Under the pieces are notes generated by a model. That model did not search any database and was not told where the DNA came from. It was given only the letters and a program-made list of their open reading frames with translations. From Trichobilharzia regenti (taxonomy: Eukaryota; Platyhelminthes; Trematoda; Strigeidida; Schistosomatidae): a DNA stretch of 64,000 nucleotides. Of this stretch, positions 1-8,905 are shown one piece after another. The stretch lies in NCBI GenBank assembly GCA_944472135.2, contig OX235264.1, positions 84,764,319-84,828,318 of the forward strand, given 5' to 3'. Each line of letters starts with the position of its first letter. The stretch's first letter is position 1. The position numbers and the translations under genes were made by a program.

Positions 1-880
1 TGATTGAAATTTGTCGACTGAACATGCAATAGAGATGGTACATATCCCATCCGGCTGACTGACTGACTCCTACTGCTGTCTAGCCATCTATCGATCTATG
101 TGTCTAACGGAGATAACAACAGTAAAGGAAATTTCCAACTTCTATATTATCCTTGTTAGATTGAATGAATGTCTTTGTTTATTTTATAATTAGAAAGGGA
201 GACACAATAAAAGAGTAAGAGGCAATATAAGAACAGTCTCATTTAATGACTAAAAATAAACAGTATAGTATAGTATGAAGAGTTAGTACAGCACAAGTAC
301 AAAGCGAAAATAAAAAGGCGAAACAAAACCATACAAAAAAAATAATAATAAAATAAAATAAATTAAATTAAACAGCATGGAAAATGAAAACAAAGCAACA
401 ACAACAAAAAAAGTAGCATTAAAATAATGAAATAAATAATTCTACAGAGTAGAAGATTGATGATTGATTTGAGTGTTCTAATAACACTGACAGCAAAAAC
501 AACAACAACAACAACAACAACTGTAGTTTTGTGTGTTTTCTTCAACATTGAATGACAGATTAATGAAAAAGGAGACAGAAACAGCCTAATTGCAATTTTT
601 TTTAAGGGTAGAAAATCACGACAAACGTCTCTCAAAAAACCATTTGGAGGATAGACTGAACCTTCTTTAAAATAGCTGACCAGTTAGTTAGTTGGTGGTG
701 GTAAACAGTTTTGTATGACATGGGTAACATATATTGATTGGTACACGAACAAAGGATTATGTGTTCATTTGCACACACCTCAGAAGTTAGGCGTACCTAC
801 GTTTTTACAAATCAACACCTAACATAGAGAATGGTATATTAAACAAGTCATTTATCAATAGTCCACTTACTGTGATTTCA
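1..880. other. AT-rich non-coding DNA, no gene seen
   Basis: No exon, RNA gene or clear transposon was recognised. The stretch has A-rich tracts and an (ACA)n run near 490-523. A minus-strand reading frame at 363-635 is low-complexity (poly-Val from the repeat) and is not credible as a gene. If the receptor gene continues leftwards, this is intron or lies between later exons. Confidence 0.6.
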
Positions 881-1640
881 GTTATTCGAGCAGAAATCTC
901 GGTATGCCGATATGGTAAGCAATTTAATCCTATCAAATGTAAGATGATTCTGCAGGACTGGTCTTTACTGACTGACTCCAAGCTTAAAGATAAGGAGTAA
1001 AGTGATTGAGTATCTTGACTACTTCACTTATTTGGGAAGTTACATCAGCCTTAATGGAGTGATTGCTGATGAAATCGCATCTCAGATACAAAAATATCAT
1101 GTGGCATTTCACAACTTACGTTATCTCTGGCGTAGGTGTGATATCCCACTATTGATCACGGCACATGTTTACTGAGCAACATTCTGTAATGCCCTTCTCT
1201 ATAGCTGTGAGACATGGTCATTTTGAATTGGAAGAGTTGGAGAGATTAGTTGTCTTTGACCACAACAGACGATTGCGAGTTATCCCCCGTGTTGAGATAC
1301 AATAAGGTGAGTGTTAGGTAAGGAGGGTAAGTCAGTTCATGAGGTTGTTTAGTTCAATCGATTGAGATGGCTGGGACACGTGTTGCACATTCTGAGCCAC
1401 CACCTTCCTCAATGAGCAGTGTTAGCCAATATAGGATTAGGTTGGAAAAGAGACAGATGTAGTCAAATCAAAACCTGATATCAGTCCATAAACTCTTTGA
1501 CAGTTAGTTTGAGCCACTTAGGGAGATGTCAACTGATCGGTGGGGATCGTCGGGATCTTGTGAACCAATGACTCCAGACTGTTGGTGAAATAACCCGAAT
1601 TTGTTTTCACGTGTTGGAAAAGTGAGTTAATGAGTCATAT
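881..1640 (+). mobile_element. old 5'-truncated RTE LINE fragment (3' part of RT ORF)
   Basis: The sequence aligns by eye with the 3' third of the better RTE copies at 22.1-25.9 and 31.3-35.0 kb. It has the 'aaatgtaagatgattctg' block, the 'cacttatttgggaagt' block, the 'cagttcgctcc'-like block and the 'gatggctgggacac' block, in the same order. Many substitutions and indels leave no open frame, so this is a decayed copy. It ends just before the mini-RTE that starts at 1651. Confidence 0.75.
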
Positions 1641-2696
1641 TTGAAGAGGACCGACCGAAAGCTGCTACCTTGACGTGGTGGTCGGGCTTGAACACCGCAA
1701 TGACCTAATCAAGCTATACTGGCTGAGACTTATGTCTCTTGAGGTTCTACCATGCCAGAAAGGTTGTTTGGATAGCGGTTAAACAAAAAGCAGCTACCCA
1801 ACCCAATACCATGACCAATACAAAATCACAAAATTTCATGCCGGATCGGCCAGGGACCGCATTAACAACGACCGCGCTTCCTGCTGCCGTGTCACAGGGC
1901 AGGAGTGATAAGTATGCTACTGAGACACACCAAACAAAAAAGAACAAACAAAAACAGGCCGCGTGTGACAGGCCTCAAGCAGTTGTCCCCTGGGCTCTGC
2001 GGTCACGCAACCAACTTCCACGGTGTGGGCAGCCGGGAAGTAACAAACGCCCTCACAATCCGAAATGCACGCGAAACCTTTCGAATCCTCACTCATCTTT
2101 GTCTTCACCTTCATCTCCATTGCCTTGCCTTCCTTCCACTGACGCAACGCCTCGACTTGATGGCTCTTCACTTCCTCTTCACTCTGTGTCCACTGAAAAC
2201 GACGGAAGCCAAAAAACCACCACCGACAGCCTCTTAGAGCCGCGCCACCAATTTCATATAGGAGCTCTTAATGTTAGGACACTTTGCCAAATACGACAAC
2301 AAGCATCATTAGCCAAGACTCTGGCATCACAAGCCATTGATGTATGTTGTGTTTCAGAAACACGCATACAAGACCCAAGTGTGGTTATTCACCTAACCCA
2401 ACCTGGCCAACAGGATGAATCTTCAAAATTCACCTTGAGGGTGTCAGGAGATGTCACAGCCAGTCCGCGAGGATTAGCTGGTGTAGGGATAGCTTTGAGT
2501 ACTAGGGCAGAAAAGACATTACTTGACTGGATCCCGGTAGATAGCCGAATGTGTGCTGTCCGTCTGAACGGATCAGTAAAAAGGAGAAATGACTGCACCA
2601 CTCGCCGATGCCTTTTCATAATCTCCGCCTACGCCCCCACTAACTGCAGTACGGATGAAACGAAGGATGAGTTCTACCAGACAGACTTTAAGAGGA
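1641..2696 (+). mobile_element. internally deleted mini-RTE with target-site duplication
   Basis: The element proper is 1651-2686. It begins at the same 5' nucleotides (ccgaccgaaagctgc) as the long RTE copies. It encodes the N-terminal region and the first half of an APE-type endonuclease (reading frame 1739-2701, with the NVRTL block). At 'gttctacca' it stops matching the long copies and goes straight into cagacagac, which resembles their (CAGA)n 3' tail. It is bracketed by ttgaagagga (1641-1650) and tttaagagga (2687-2696), a 9/10 match that fits a target-site duplication. It therefore looks like one insertion of a short, RT-less derivative rather than a chance truncation. No catalytic protein can be made from it. 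Confidence 0.8.
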
Positions 2697-2943
2697 TTTA
2701 ACTCTTTTGTTTGTCTATCCGAGATTATAGAAGTGTCGCTGATTGACTGTAATACTTGACTTGCATTCCCACATGAATAGAGGGAAGTCATCAAACAGTA
2801 TTATCACACCTCAATATCAAATAGGCATACATTACAAAATAGTTATTTAAAGGCTCTCAGGCTTACCCCTCCTCTTCCTGAAAATGATTTAGTAAAAATT
2901 ATGTTAAAAATGAAGTTATTCAAAGTATAACTGGAACACTTAC

Positions 2944-3391
2944 CGATCCTGCCCCCAATAATAAAACAATATTAGGATGTCCAATATGTTTTAGCATTTG
3001 ATGAATACTGTTTACATCACATGAATTTGTACCACCAATTGTACAAGTAGGAGTGGTTGTACTAGCAGCAGCGGCGATGGCATTAGCAGTAGTAGATGGA
3101 GGGGGTGTAATCGAAGAAAATCGTCTGTTTATCGCATGAATAGCCTTGAAAATACTTAATTCTGTCCGCCAAGATTCATATTCATTCGAAGTGAATGTTT
3201 TCACAGCCACAGGCATAGAAGGTTCATCAATGACAGAATTATCATCATTAATTAATGAATTCCTCTTTAGATTAATTGATGAATCAGTTGTTGATAATAA
3301 TAAAGGCGAGGTAGTTTCATTAAGATGCATACCTTTTGCTTCTACGCATTCTTTAGATGAGATTTTCGATTGAGAAGAGTCACTTTTGACA
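2944..3391 (-). CDS. TbRII: TGF-beta type II receptor exon 5 (kinase N-lobe, VAVK lysine)
   Basis: The acceptor is taatccag at 3392 and the donor is GTAAGT just below 2944, a consensus match. The exon completes a Ser codon left open by exon 4 and ends in phase 0. It encodes a Ser/Asn-rich stretch, then PVAVKTF with the beta-3 lysine, then EYESWRTELSIFKA, corresponding to the start of the alpha-C region. After a Thr/Ala-rich insert comes HPNIVLLLGAGS, the beta-4/beta-5 region. In vertebrate type II receptors these blocks lie much closer together, so the fluke protein carries two large low-complexity inserts in the N-lobe. Catalytic-loop motifs are absent here and must be in later exons outside the window. 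Confidence 0.92.
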
Positions 3392-3462
3392 CTGGATTAG
3401 ATAAATAAAACAAGGGGAAAAAAGTATTGAGTAGTGATATACAGTTAAACGGGAAAAAAAGC

Positions 3463-4476
3463 AAAAGATCATTTTTCAAAAGAATGGATACTGAACAAAG
3501 AGTACTCTTTTCGATAAATTCATCATCAGGCTCTACATTTATATATACATTATAGTGAATGAATGAGTTAGTGTTATGAACGACATTAATGTTGTTTAAA
3601 TAACATCAAATCAGTAGTATTGATAGATTACAGCTGAATAGCATCAACATAAAATAAGCTGAATGTCAGAAGAATTAGGAAAGATAATAGTACAAATTCA
3701 TGAGTTTATAGTTTCTACTGAAGGCCAGCCAGGGCAGTAGTAGAGGCTGGACTTGCTTCCTTTGAATACAGAGCGTTGGTTGTTTGAGGCGAATCGCAAT
3801 AGCCTCTGCTGTTTAGAGCCTGCGGTGCTTCGATGTTTTTGGCAATTTATTTGGGACCCGGTATAATATAGAGAAGGATTCTTCTACGCTGGGTGGCTTT
3901 GTGGCCTGTTTGCACCAGATGTTCCAATATCGAGCTGTTAATGGTTTTCACTACAGCCTTACTTAGCCATGCTGGGAGATATGGGAACATCTGGTGCGAA
4001 CCGGCCACAAAGCCACCCAGCGTAGAAGAATCCTTCTCTATATTATACCGGGTCCCAAATAAATTGCCAAAAACATCGAAGCACCGCAGGCTCTAAACAG
4101 CAGAGGCTATTGCGATTCGCCTCAAACAACCAACGCTCTGTATTCAAAGGAAGCAAGTCCAGCCTCTACTACTGCCCTGGCTGGCCTTCAGTAGAAACTA
4201 TAAACTCATGAATTTGTACTATTATCTTTCCTAATTCTTCTGACATTCAGCTTATTTTATGTTGATGCTATTCAGCTGTAATCTATCAATACTACTGATT
4301 TGATGTTATTTAAACAACATTAATGTCGTTCATAACACTAACTCATTCATTCACTATAATGTATATATAAATGTAGAGCCTGATGATGAATTTATCGAAA
4401 AGAGTACTCTTTGTTCAGTATCCATTCTTTTGAAAAAATTTTAATGGGCATTTTTAATCAGTTAAAAGATCATTTT
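3463..4476. mobile_element. palindromic (foldback) retroposon insertion with 13-bp TSD
   Basis: The direct repeat aaaagatcatttt at 3463-3475 and 4464-4476 brackets an insertion of about 988 bp. Almost all of the insertion is one inverted repeat: 3472-3925 is the near-perfect reverse complement of 3984-4437 (paired coordinates sum to 7909), with a spacer of about 58 bp. Only a few mismatches were seen, for example near 3908-3912. No open frame of note. The arms contain a ctgatgatgaatttatcgaa block reminiscent of a Penelope-type hammerhead, but the usual GAAAC is GAAAA. It sits 72 bp upstream (in the gene sense) of receptor exon 5, inside the 17.4-kb intron. Confidence 0.85.
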
Positions 4477-4803
4477 GCGAATGAAGAGAATTATAAACAC
4501 AGCTAGGCATAATCCCCAGGCAAAGTAAGAAGTTCATCAGCAATGCTCACCCACCGGGTGTCGAGTGGGACCAGGACCTGTCGGTAAGAAAACAAGCTCG
4601 TATATCATTTATCCACTGGAATCTGATTCAATGGATTATGAATTCTAACTTCTACCAATTCATGAATTTAGCGCGACAATCAGTCAGTGTGTCAGTGGTG
4701 AGTATCTGTCCGCACTCGTGAATGGGTGGACCCCACTGGTGACAATTTCTCGCCAGAACTTCTGGCAAATTTCTTCTACATCCAGTCACTAGCGAGCATT
4801 CGA
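4477..4803. other. intron, nothing recognised
   Basis: Unique-looking intronic sequence between the palindromic insertion and the first SINE-like fragment. No reading frame, RNA gene or repeat family was recognised. Confidence 0.5.
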
Positions 4804-5060
4804 TCAATTTTCAAGAGTTTGTTTGTGCAGATTGGATTTGTTTCATGTTTGACCACGAATCGATATCAGTTAGAGATCGCCTTGTAACCGGAAGGTCCTG
4901 GGAGCTGGAAACCTAGTGGGTGCGTACTACGGATAAGTGTCATCAATCTAGGAAGAAACAGCTGTCCAGTACCCCGTAGTTTTCAATGGTTCTCTAACTG
5001 TGACATCAATCCAGTTGAACTTGAAACAAATCAAATCCCTACAAACGAACTCTTGAAAAA
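4804..5060 (+). repeat. diverged tRNA-Thr-derived foldback SINE copy
   Basis: It shares the cgccttgtaacc..gaaggtcctggg block, the gtgggtgcgtact block, the gaaacagctgtccagtac block and the 3' 'aaatccctacaaac' end with the better copy at 6302-6652. The B box is damaged (gggagctggaaacc in place of ggttcgaatcc). An old, inactive copy. Confidence 0.65.
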
Positions 5061-5439
5061 GCAAAAGACGCCTGAGAAACTAAAAAGAAAATGTAGAAGG
5101 TGACTATGAGTAATAAATTGTGCTCAAATCGTCATCACCACATAAATAACACTACATATTACTGTGTACTACATAAAATAGGCATTACCCAGTAGTGGGA
5201 ATATTTACGATCACAGTGCCCCAGTTCCACTTAAGTTTGTATTACGTCTCTGAGATGAAAGTACATTGCAAGTAACGCGTTAACCCAGAAAACAATACAG
5301 TACTATACATGTTAGACACCTCTTTACCTTGTAACTACACAACTCAGAATAATACTGTTTTCAAACGATAATCACAACCTTTAAGGGTGGAAAAGATATT
5401 AGGTATTAAGTGAACTTTTTAAAAAGACTGTTATTTTAT

Positions 5440-5700
5440 TTCAAATTTGATCACAAGTTAACTTCAACTAGAGAACCATTGAAAACAAGAGGGTACTGAA
5501 TAGTTTTTTCATCCTACTTCATAGCTCTCTTCATCAGTACACACCTACGACTTCATTGTAGAGAGCACTCACTGTTTTCAGGTTATGAGGCTATCCCAGT
5601 GACCATTCAGAAACTAAACCACAATCCAATGACTCATGAATTTTAAACTTTTGCTAATTCGCAGTGCTACTGCTATCTATTTTTGATTCCTATGTGGTTA
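5440..5700 (-). repeat. diverged foldback SINE copy, minus orientation
   Basis: The sequence reads as the reverse complement of the SINE 3' half. It has aactagagaaccattgaaaac, then a block related to ctcttcatcagtac, then the gaattcatgag-like region. Heavily substituted, so the ends are approximate. Confidence 0.5.
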
Positions 5701-5924
5701 TCTGTGAATTGAGACCAAGTGACTGACAGGTTCATAGAACTTGACACTTTTACTTTTATAGGCATAACAAAAAATTTATACAATAACTATCTGATAAGTC
5801 ATTTAACAGATACACTTATAAATCACTTGTATAATCATAATATAGCTGAATATGTCGAAGAAAGAAGAAGAAGCAAAAGGGATTGTGAAATAAAGACAAA
5901 TACCTGGGGTTCTAGAGAGAAGTC

Positions 5925-6275
5925 GTGACCAGTAGGGTGCAGCAGGTCGGGTGTGAAGAAAAAAATACTCGCCGAAGACATTGACTAGCGGTTGCGCCAT
6001 ATCGTGAATTGGCAGAAGTTAGAATTCATGGACTAGCCATTGGATCGGGTCCCAGTGGCTTAATGGTCTACGAGCTCTCTAGCCTTGTAACCAGAAGGTC
6101 CTGGGTTTGAACCCTGGCGGTGGGTGCGTACTGATGAACAGTCCCAAACTAGGACGGATGAAACAGCTGTCCAGTACTCCCAGCTGGTTTTCCAATGGTT
6201 CTCTAACCAATGTCAGCTCATGATGAAAATCCTGTAACCAATCAACTAAATTCCTACAAACCAACACTTGAAAGA
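5925..6275 (+). repeat. tRNA-Thr-derived SINE copy with hammerhead-like core
   Basis: It starts with the family's gaccagtagggtgcagcagg block. The tRNA-like head follows (cagtggcttaatgg as box A; ggtttgaaccc as the B-box region), then ctgatgaacagtcccaaactagg, ggatgaaacagctgtcc and the terminal gctcatgatgaaaatcctg block. The anticodon-loop region cttgtaa matches tRNA-Thr(TGT). It lacks the long left arm seen at 6302 and 7887, so it is probably 5'-truncated. Confidence 0.75.
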
Positions 6276-6515
6276 CAAATATCAGTTGGATCAATATAGA
6301 TTAATTTTCAAGTATTGGTTTTGTAGGGATTTTGTTTGATTGCATGGAGGATTTAATCATGAGCTGACATCAGTTAGAGAACCACTGGAAAACCCGGGAG
6401 TATTGGACAGCTGTCGCTATGTCGTGAATTGGCAGAAGTTAGATATCATATGCTATTGGATTGGGTCCCAGTGGGTTAATGGTATACGAGCTCGCCTTGT
6501 AACCAGAAGGTCCTG

Positions 6516-6526
6516 GGTTCGAATCC
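6516..6526 (+). promoter_or_regulatory. Pol III B box in SINE head
   Basis: ggttcgaatcc matches the type 2 internal B-box consensus GGTTCGANTCC exactly. The matching A-box-like region is cagtgggttaatgg about 45-50 bp upstream. Confidence 0.75.
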
Positions 6527-6539
6527 CGGTGGGTGCGTA

Positions 6540-6588
6540 CTGATGAAGAGTCCCGAACTAGGACGGATGAAACAGCTGTCCAGTACTC
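6540..6588 (+). ncRNA. candidate hammerhead ribozyme-like core (foldback SINE)
   Basis: CTGATGA (6540-6546) and GAAAC (6569-6573) flank a stem formed by GTCC/GGAC with a seven-base loop. Closer to the core an A-U pair and two possible tandem G-A pairs can stack. ACAG/CTGT can form a loopless stem III followed by C, giving a GTC cleavage triplet at 6578-6580. The first base pair of stem I is weak (GTA with TAC, leaving CAG unpaired). The same blocks recur at 6137 and 8223 and in minus sense near 8000. Self-cleavage is not established. Confidence 0.45.
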
Positions 6589-6652
6589 CCAGGTTTTCCA
6601 GTGGTTCTCTAACTGATGTCAGCTCATGATGAAATCCTCCATGCAATATAGA

Positions 6653-7807
6653 TTAGACGATAGATTTATGGCATCGGTAAAAAACAAATGATATATATAT
6701 ATATATATATGTATACAGAGAGGAAGAGAGTCACATGTTTTCCTCTGACAAATAAAGTAATTTTCTTCAAATGAAAAAAACTACAAAGGGAAACACGAGT
6801 AGGATTTGAAGGAGAGGAGAAAGAAATATATTCTAAACTTGCTTAATATATATATATATATCCTTTTTGTTTCGCATTGTGACTGTTGCCTGCAAACTCA
6901 ATCGATTCGGGCTTTGTACAGCCCATTTCATTTGTTAGACAATAAAAAATAAAACAAAAAGGGAGATTGTCCGAAAGTAGAAACTGAATGATAGATTGTT
7001 CTTCCTTCTTCTCAAATTATGCAAAAACAAAACACCCAAGGATATAGGTATTGAACACTATTAATATCACATCAAGTCTAGTTGCCAATCCAATTAGCTG
7101 TCGGGTAAAATCTCTTATGTTATCTTCAATTTTAACACCTACTAGGTTGAAAGGATGAATGATAAATTCGTTAATAATTTAGTAATAATTATGCTTTATT
7201 CTGTTCAGAATTTTCATCTTCGTCTCGTCTATTTTGTATACGGAATCCTCAGGTAAAACAGCAATCTACACAGTGTTCTAACTGTGACAATGTTCTGACG
7301 CCGCCCCCCGCCCCCCGCCCAGCCGACATATTTTTCCTGCCAATACAAACTAAGAGGTTAAGTTGGAAACAATTTGAAAGTGCATGTGAGTAGAGATTCT
7401 TTTTCAAAGAGGTAAACAGGTGGTTAAAACAAAGTGCAACTGAGAAGATTCGATGTACTATGCGCTGTGAAAAGTCAGACAAGTAGTCATCGTATCATGA
7501 AATAAAGTCGTCTATGTTAATAAATGCATCTAGAGAATAGATAACAATTAATGTTTGCTATCAATTGGATGTTTAATCAATACTACTAGCAAACTGAAAA
7601 AAAATTTTTCACTAACTTCAAACTTCGAATTTCACCTCCTCAACAATGAAGCTAGGAGTTGTTTTTTTTACCTCGGAATCACAAATTACTAACTCAACAC
7701 TTATGTTCATAACACATGGATTAATCTGTGAATAGTGGACAATGCCTAGCATTATATACTACATAACATACTTAGTACTAAACTTCTGATAATTTCTATA
7801 TTCCATG
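6653..7807. other. intron with (TA)n and a C-rich tract, no gene
   Basis: Two short (TA)n runs (about 6692-6710 and 6847-6860) and a C-rich tract at 7301-7320. No exon or mobile-element protein recognised. Confidence 0.6.
7301..7320 (-). other. G-quadruplex-capable tract
   Basis: The plus strand reads ccgccccccgccccccgccc. The minus strand, which is the sense strand of the receptor pre-mRNA, therefore carries several GGG runs separated by single C. This is enough for a G-quadruplex and stands out in an AT-rich intron. Confidence 0.6.
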
Positions 7808-7886
7808 TGAAGAAATTTCTCCAACCGATGTCAACTCATGAAAATTTCTGAAACCAATAAAATCCCAACAAACCAACACTTCAATA
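7808..7886 (+). repeat. 3'-end fragment of foldback SINE
   Basis: The stretch 'aaccgatgtcaactcatgaaa' through 'caaaccaacact' matches the family's 3' end. It directly precedes the next full copy and meets it head to tail through the shared inverted end. Confidence 0.6.
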
Positions 7887-8332
7887 ATATTCACGTATTG
7901 GTTTGTAGGGATTTGGCTGATTGGTTACAGGATTTTCATCATGAGCTGACATTAGTTAGAGAACCATTGGAAAACCAGCCGGGAGTACTGGACAGCTGTT
8001 TCATCCGTCCTAGTTTGGGACTCTTCTCAGTAGTACCAGTAGGGTGCAGCAGATAGGGTGTGAGGACAAATACTCGCCGAAGATATTGGCCAGCGGTTGC
8101 GCTATATCGTGAATTGGCGGAGGTTAGAATTCATGGGCGATTGGATCGGGCCTAATGGTCTACGAGCTCTCTAGCCTTATAACCAGAAGGTCCTGGGTTT
8201 GAACCCTTTCGGTGGGTGCGTACTGATGAACAGTCCCAAACTAGGACGGATGAAACAGCTGTCCAGTACTCCCAGCTGGTTTTCCAATGGTTCTCTAACC
8301 AATGTCAGCTCATGATGAAATCCTGTAACGAA
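7887..8332 (+). mobile_element. foldback SINE with hammerhead-like core in both arms
   Basis: The left arm starts at about 7887 with the inverted 3' end. It contains ggacagctgtttcatccgtcc and ctagtttgggactcttctcagta, the reverse complement of the right arm's ctgatgaacagtccc and gatgaaacagctgtcc blocks (8223-8265). The arms are thus about 115 bp and each holds the core, in opposite sense. Between them are the gcagcagatagggtgtgagg block and a tRNA-like head (taatggtctacgag, ggtttgaaccc). Organisation is the same as at 6302 and 14108, so the inverted arms belong to the family and not to a chance double insertion. Confidence 0.78.
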
Positions 8333-8384
8333 CTTCAATAATAATCTGATGCTCACTAGCGACTGGCCCTATTCACGCAGGTTT

Positions 8385-8475
8385 TAGTGAGAAGTCATGT
8401 CCAATGGGGTACAACAGGTTGGGTCTAAGGGTATATACTCTCCAATGATACTGGTTAGTGATCGCTGTCAATCAT
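8385..8475 (+). repeat. foldback SINE internal fragment
   Basis: The stretch 'agtcatgtccaatggggtac' to 'ggttagtgatcgc' matches, with many changes, the family's gaccagtagggtgcagcagg to ggccagcggttgcg segment. Confidence 0.5.
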
Positions 8476-8509
8476 AATTGACTATGGAATCAATCACCAT
8501 TTTTTCTTC

Positions 8510-8640
8510 ATTGCTTGCGTCCTCAATGAAAATTAGGGCCTGAAGCTTTTGGATTTTTAAGTGGCAGTGATGCCATTTTCATGACTTGGGATTGCTAACC
8601 TCATTTTCAACCTTCCCTTTTGTTACGGGCTTATTTGCCT
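8510..8640 (+). repeat. short interspersed repeat (LINE-tail-like family), plus copy
   Basis: It has the order ..gcctgaagc.., gtggcagtgatgcc, ttgctaacctcat, caaccttccc. This is also found at 20190-20300 and 26588-26725 (plus) and 8785-8905 and 20015-20150 (minus). The family resembles the extreme 3' tail of the LINE at 11.9-13.3 kb (gaagccttatgtttct). Confidence 0.55.
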
Positions 8641-8671
8641 ATCGGTTAGTGTATTAGACGGTGGCATCGGT

Positions 8672-8788
8672 GGGGGGCACGACGGTTAGGACACTCGCCA
8701 ACCATGCACATAGTCCGGGGTTCAATCCCCGGCCAATGCAGTCCTTTACCTCTCTAAACCAGAAATAAAGCTGGTAAAATAGGAAAGG
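8672..8788 (+). repeat. tRNA-derived SINE (family B)
   Basis: The head contains gttaggacactcgcc and ggggttcaatccccgg, a T-arm with a near-consensus B box. The non-tRNA body follows: cctttacctctctaaaccag, then aataaagctggtaaaata. The copies at 28005 (plus) and 27480 (minus) share this layout. It is not a functional tRNA gene: the acceptor stem and anticodon arm do not pair properly. Confidence 0.7.
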
Positions 8789-8905
8789 TTGGGCATGAGG
8801 CTAACAACCTTTTATCCTGTAAAAATAAACACCACTGCTACAGAAACTTCAAGCCTCTATCTTTGAAGTCCTAGGTTGCACTGGGAATGTGAAAGAATAA
8901 AAAAA
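8785..8905 (-). repeat. LINE-tail-like repeat, minus copy
   Basis: The reverse complement carries the same ordered blocks as 8510-8640: ggttgggcatgaggctaac on the plus strand is the inverse of gttagcctcatgcccaacc. It follows the SINE at 8672 directly, so SINE and tail repeat may form one composite unit. Confidence 0.55.

Larger units (their letters stand above)
6302..6652 (+). mobile_element. foldback SINE, tRNA-Thr-like promoter flanked by inverted arms
   Basis: The left arm (about 6310-6410) is the reverse complement of the right arm (about 6572-6652): both hold gcatggaggattt/aaatcctccatgc, gagctgacatcag and actggaaaacc. Between them lies a tRNA-like module with an exact RNA polymerase III B box, ggttcgaatcc, at 6516-6526 and the tRNA-Thr(TGT)-like cttgtaa loop. 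A hammerhead-like core follows: CTGATGA at 6540-6546, GTCC/GGAC complement, GAAAC at 6569-6573, and GTC at 6578-6580. A transcript could fold into a panhandle. This is the best preserved copy. Confidence 0.8.

Noticed and set aside
363..635. 90-codon minus-strand frame
   Set aside because: The content is poly-Val from an (ACA)n tract and hydrophobic low complexity; no motif, no splice sites that would fit the receptor gene.
3472..4437. DNA transposon with terminal inverted repeats
   Set aside because: The inverted repeat fills nearly the whole element, no transposase is present and the 13-bp variable-type duplication fits retroposition better; left as a foldback retroposon.
6516..6600. tRNA-Thr gene
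   Set aside because: The T arm and anticodon loop look like tRNA-Thr(TGT), but the acceptor and anticodon stems do not pair and the module is embedded in a repeated SINE.
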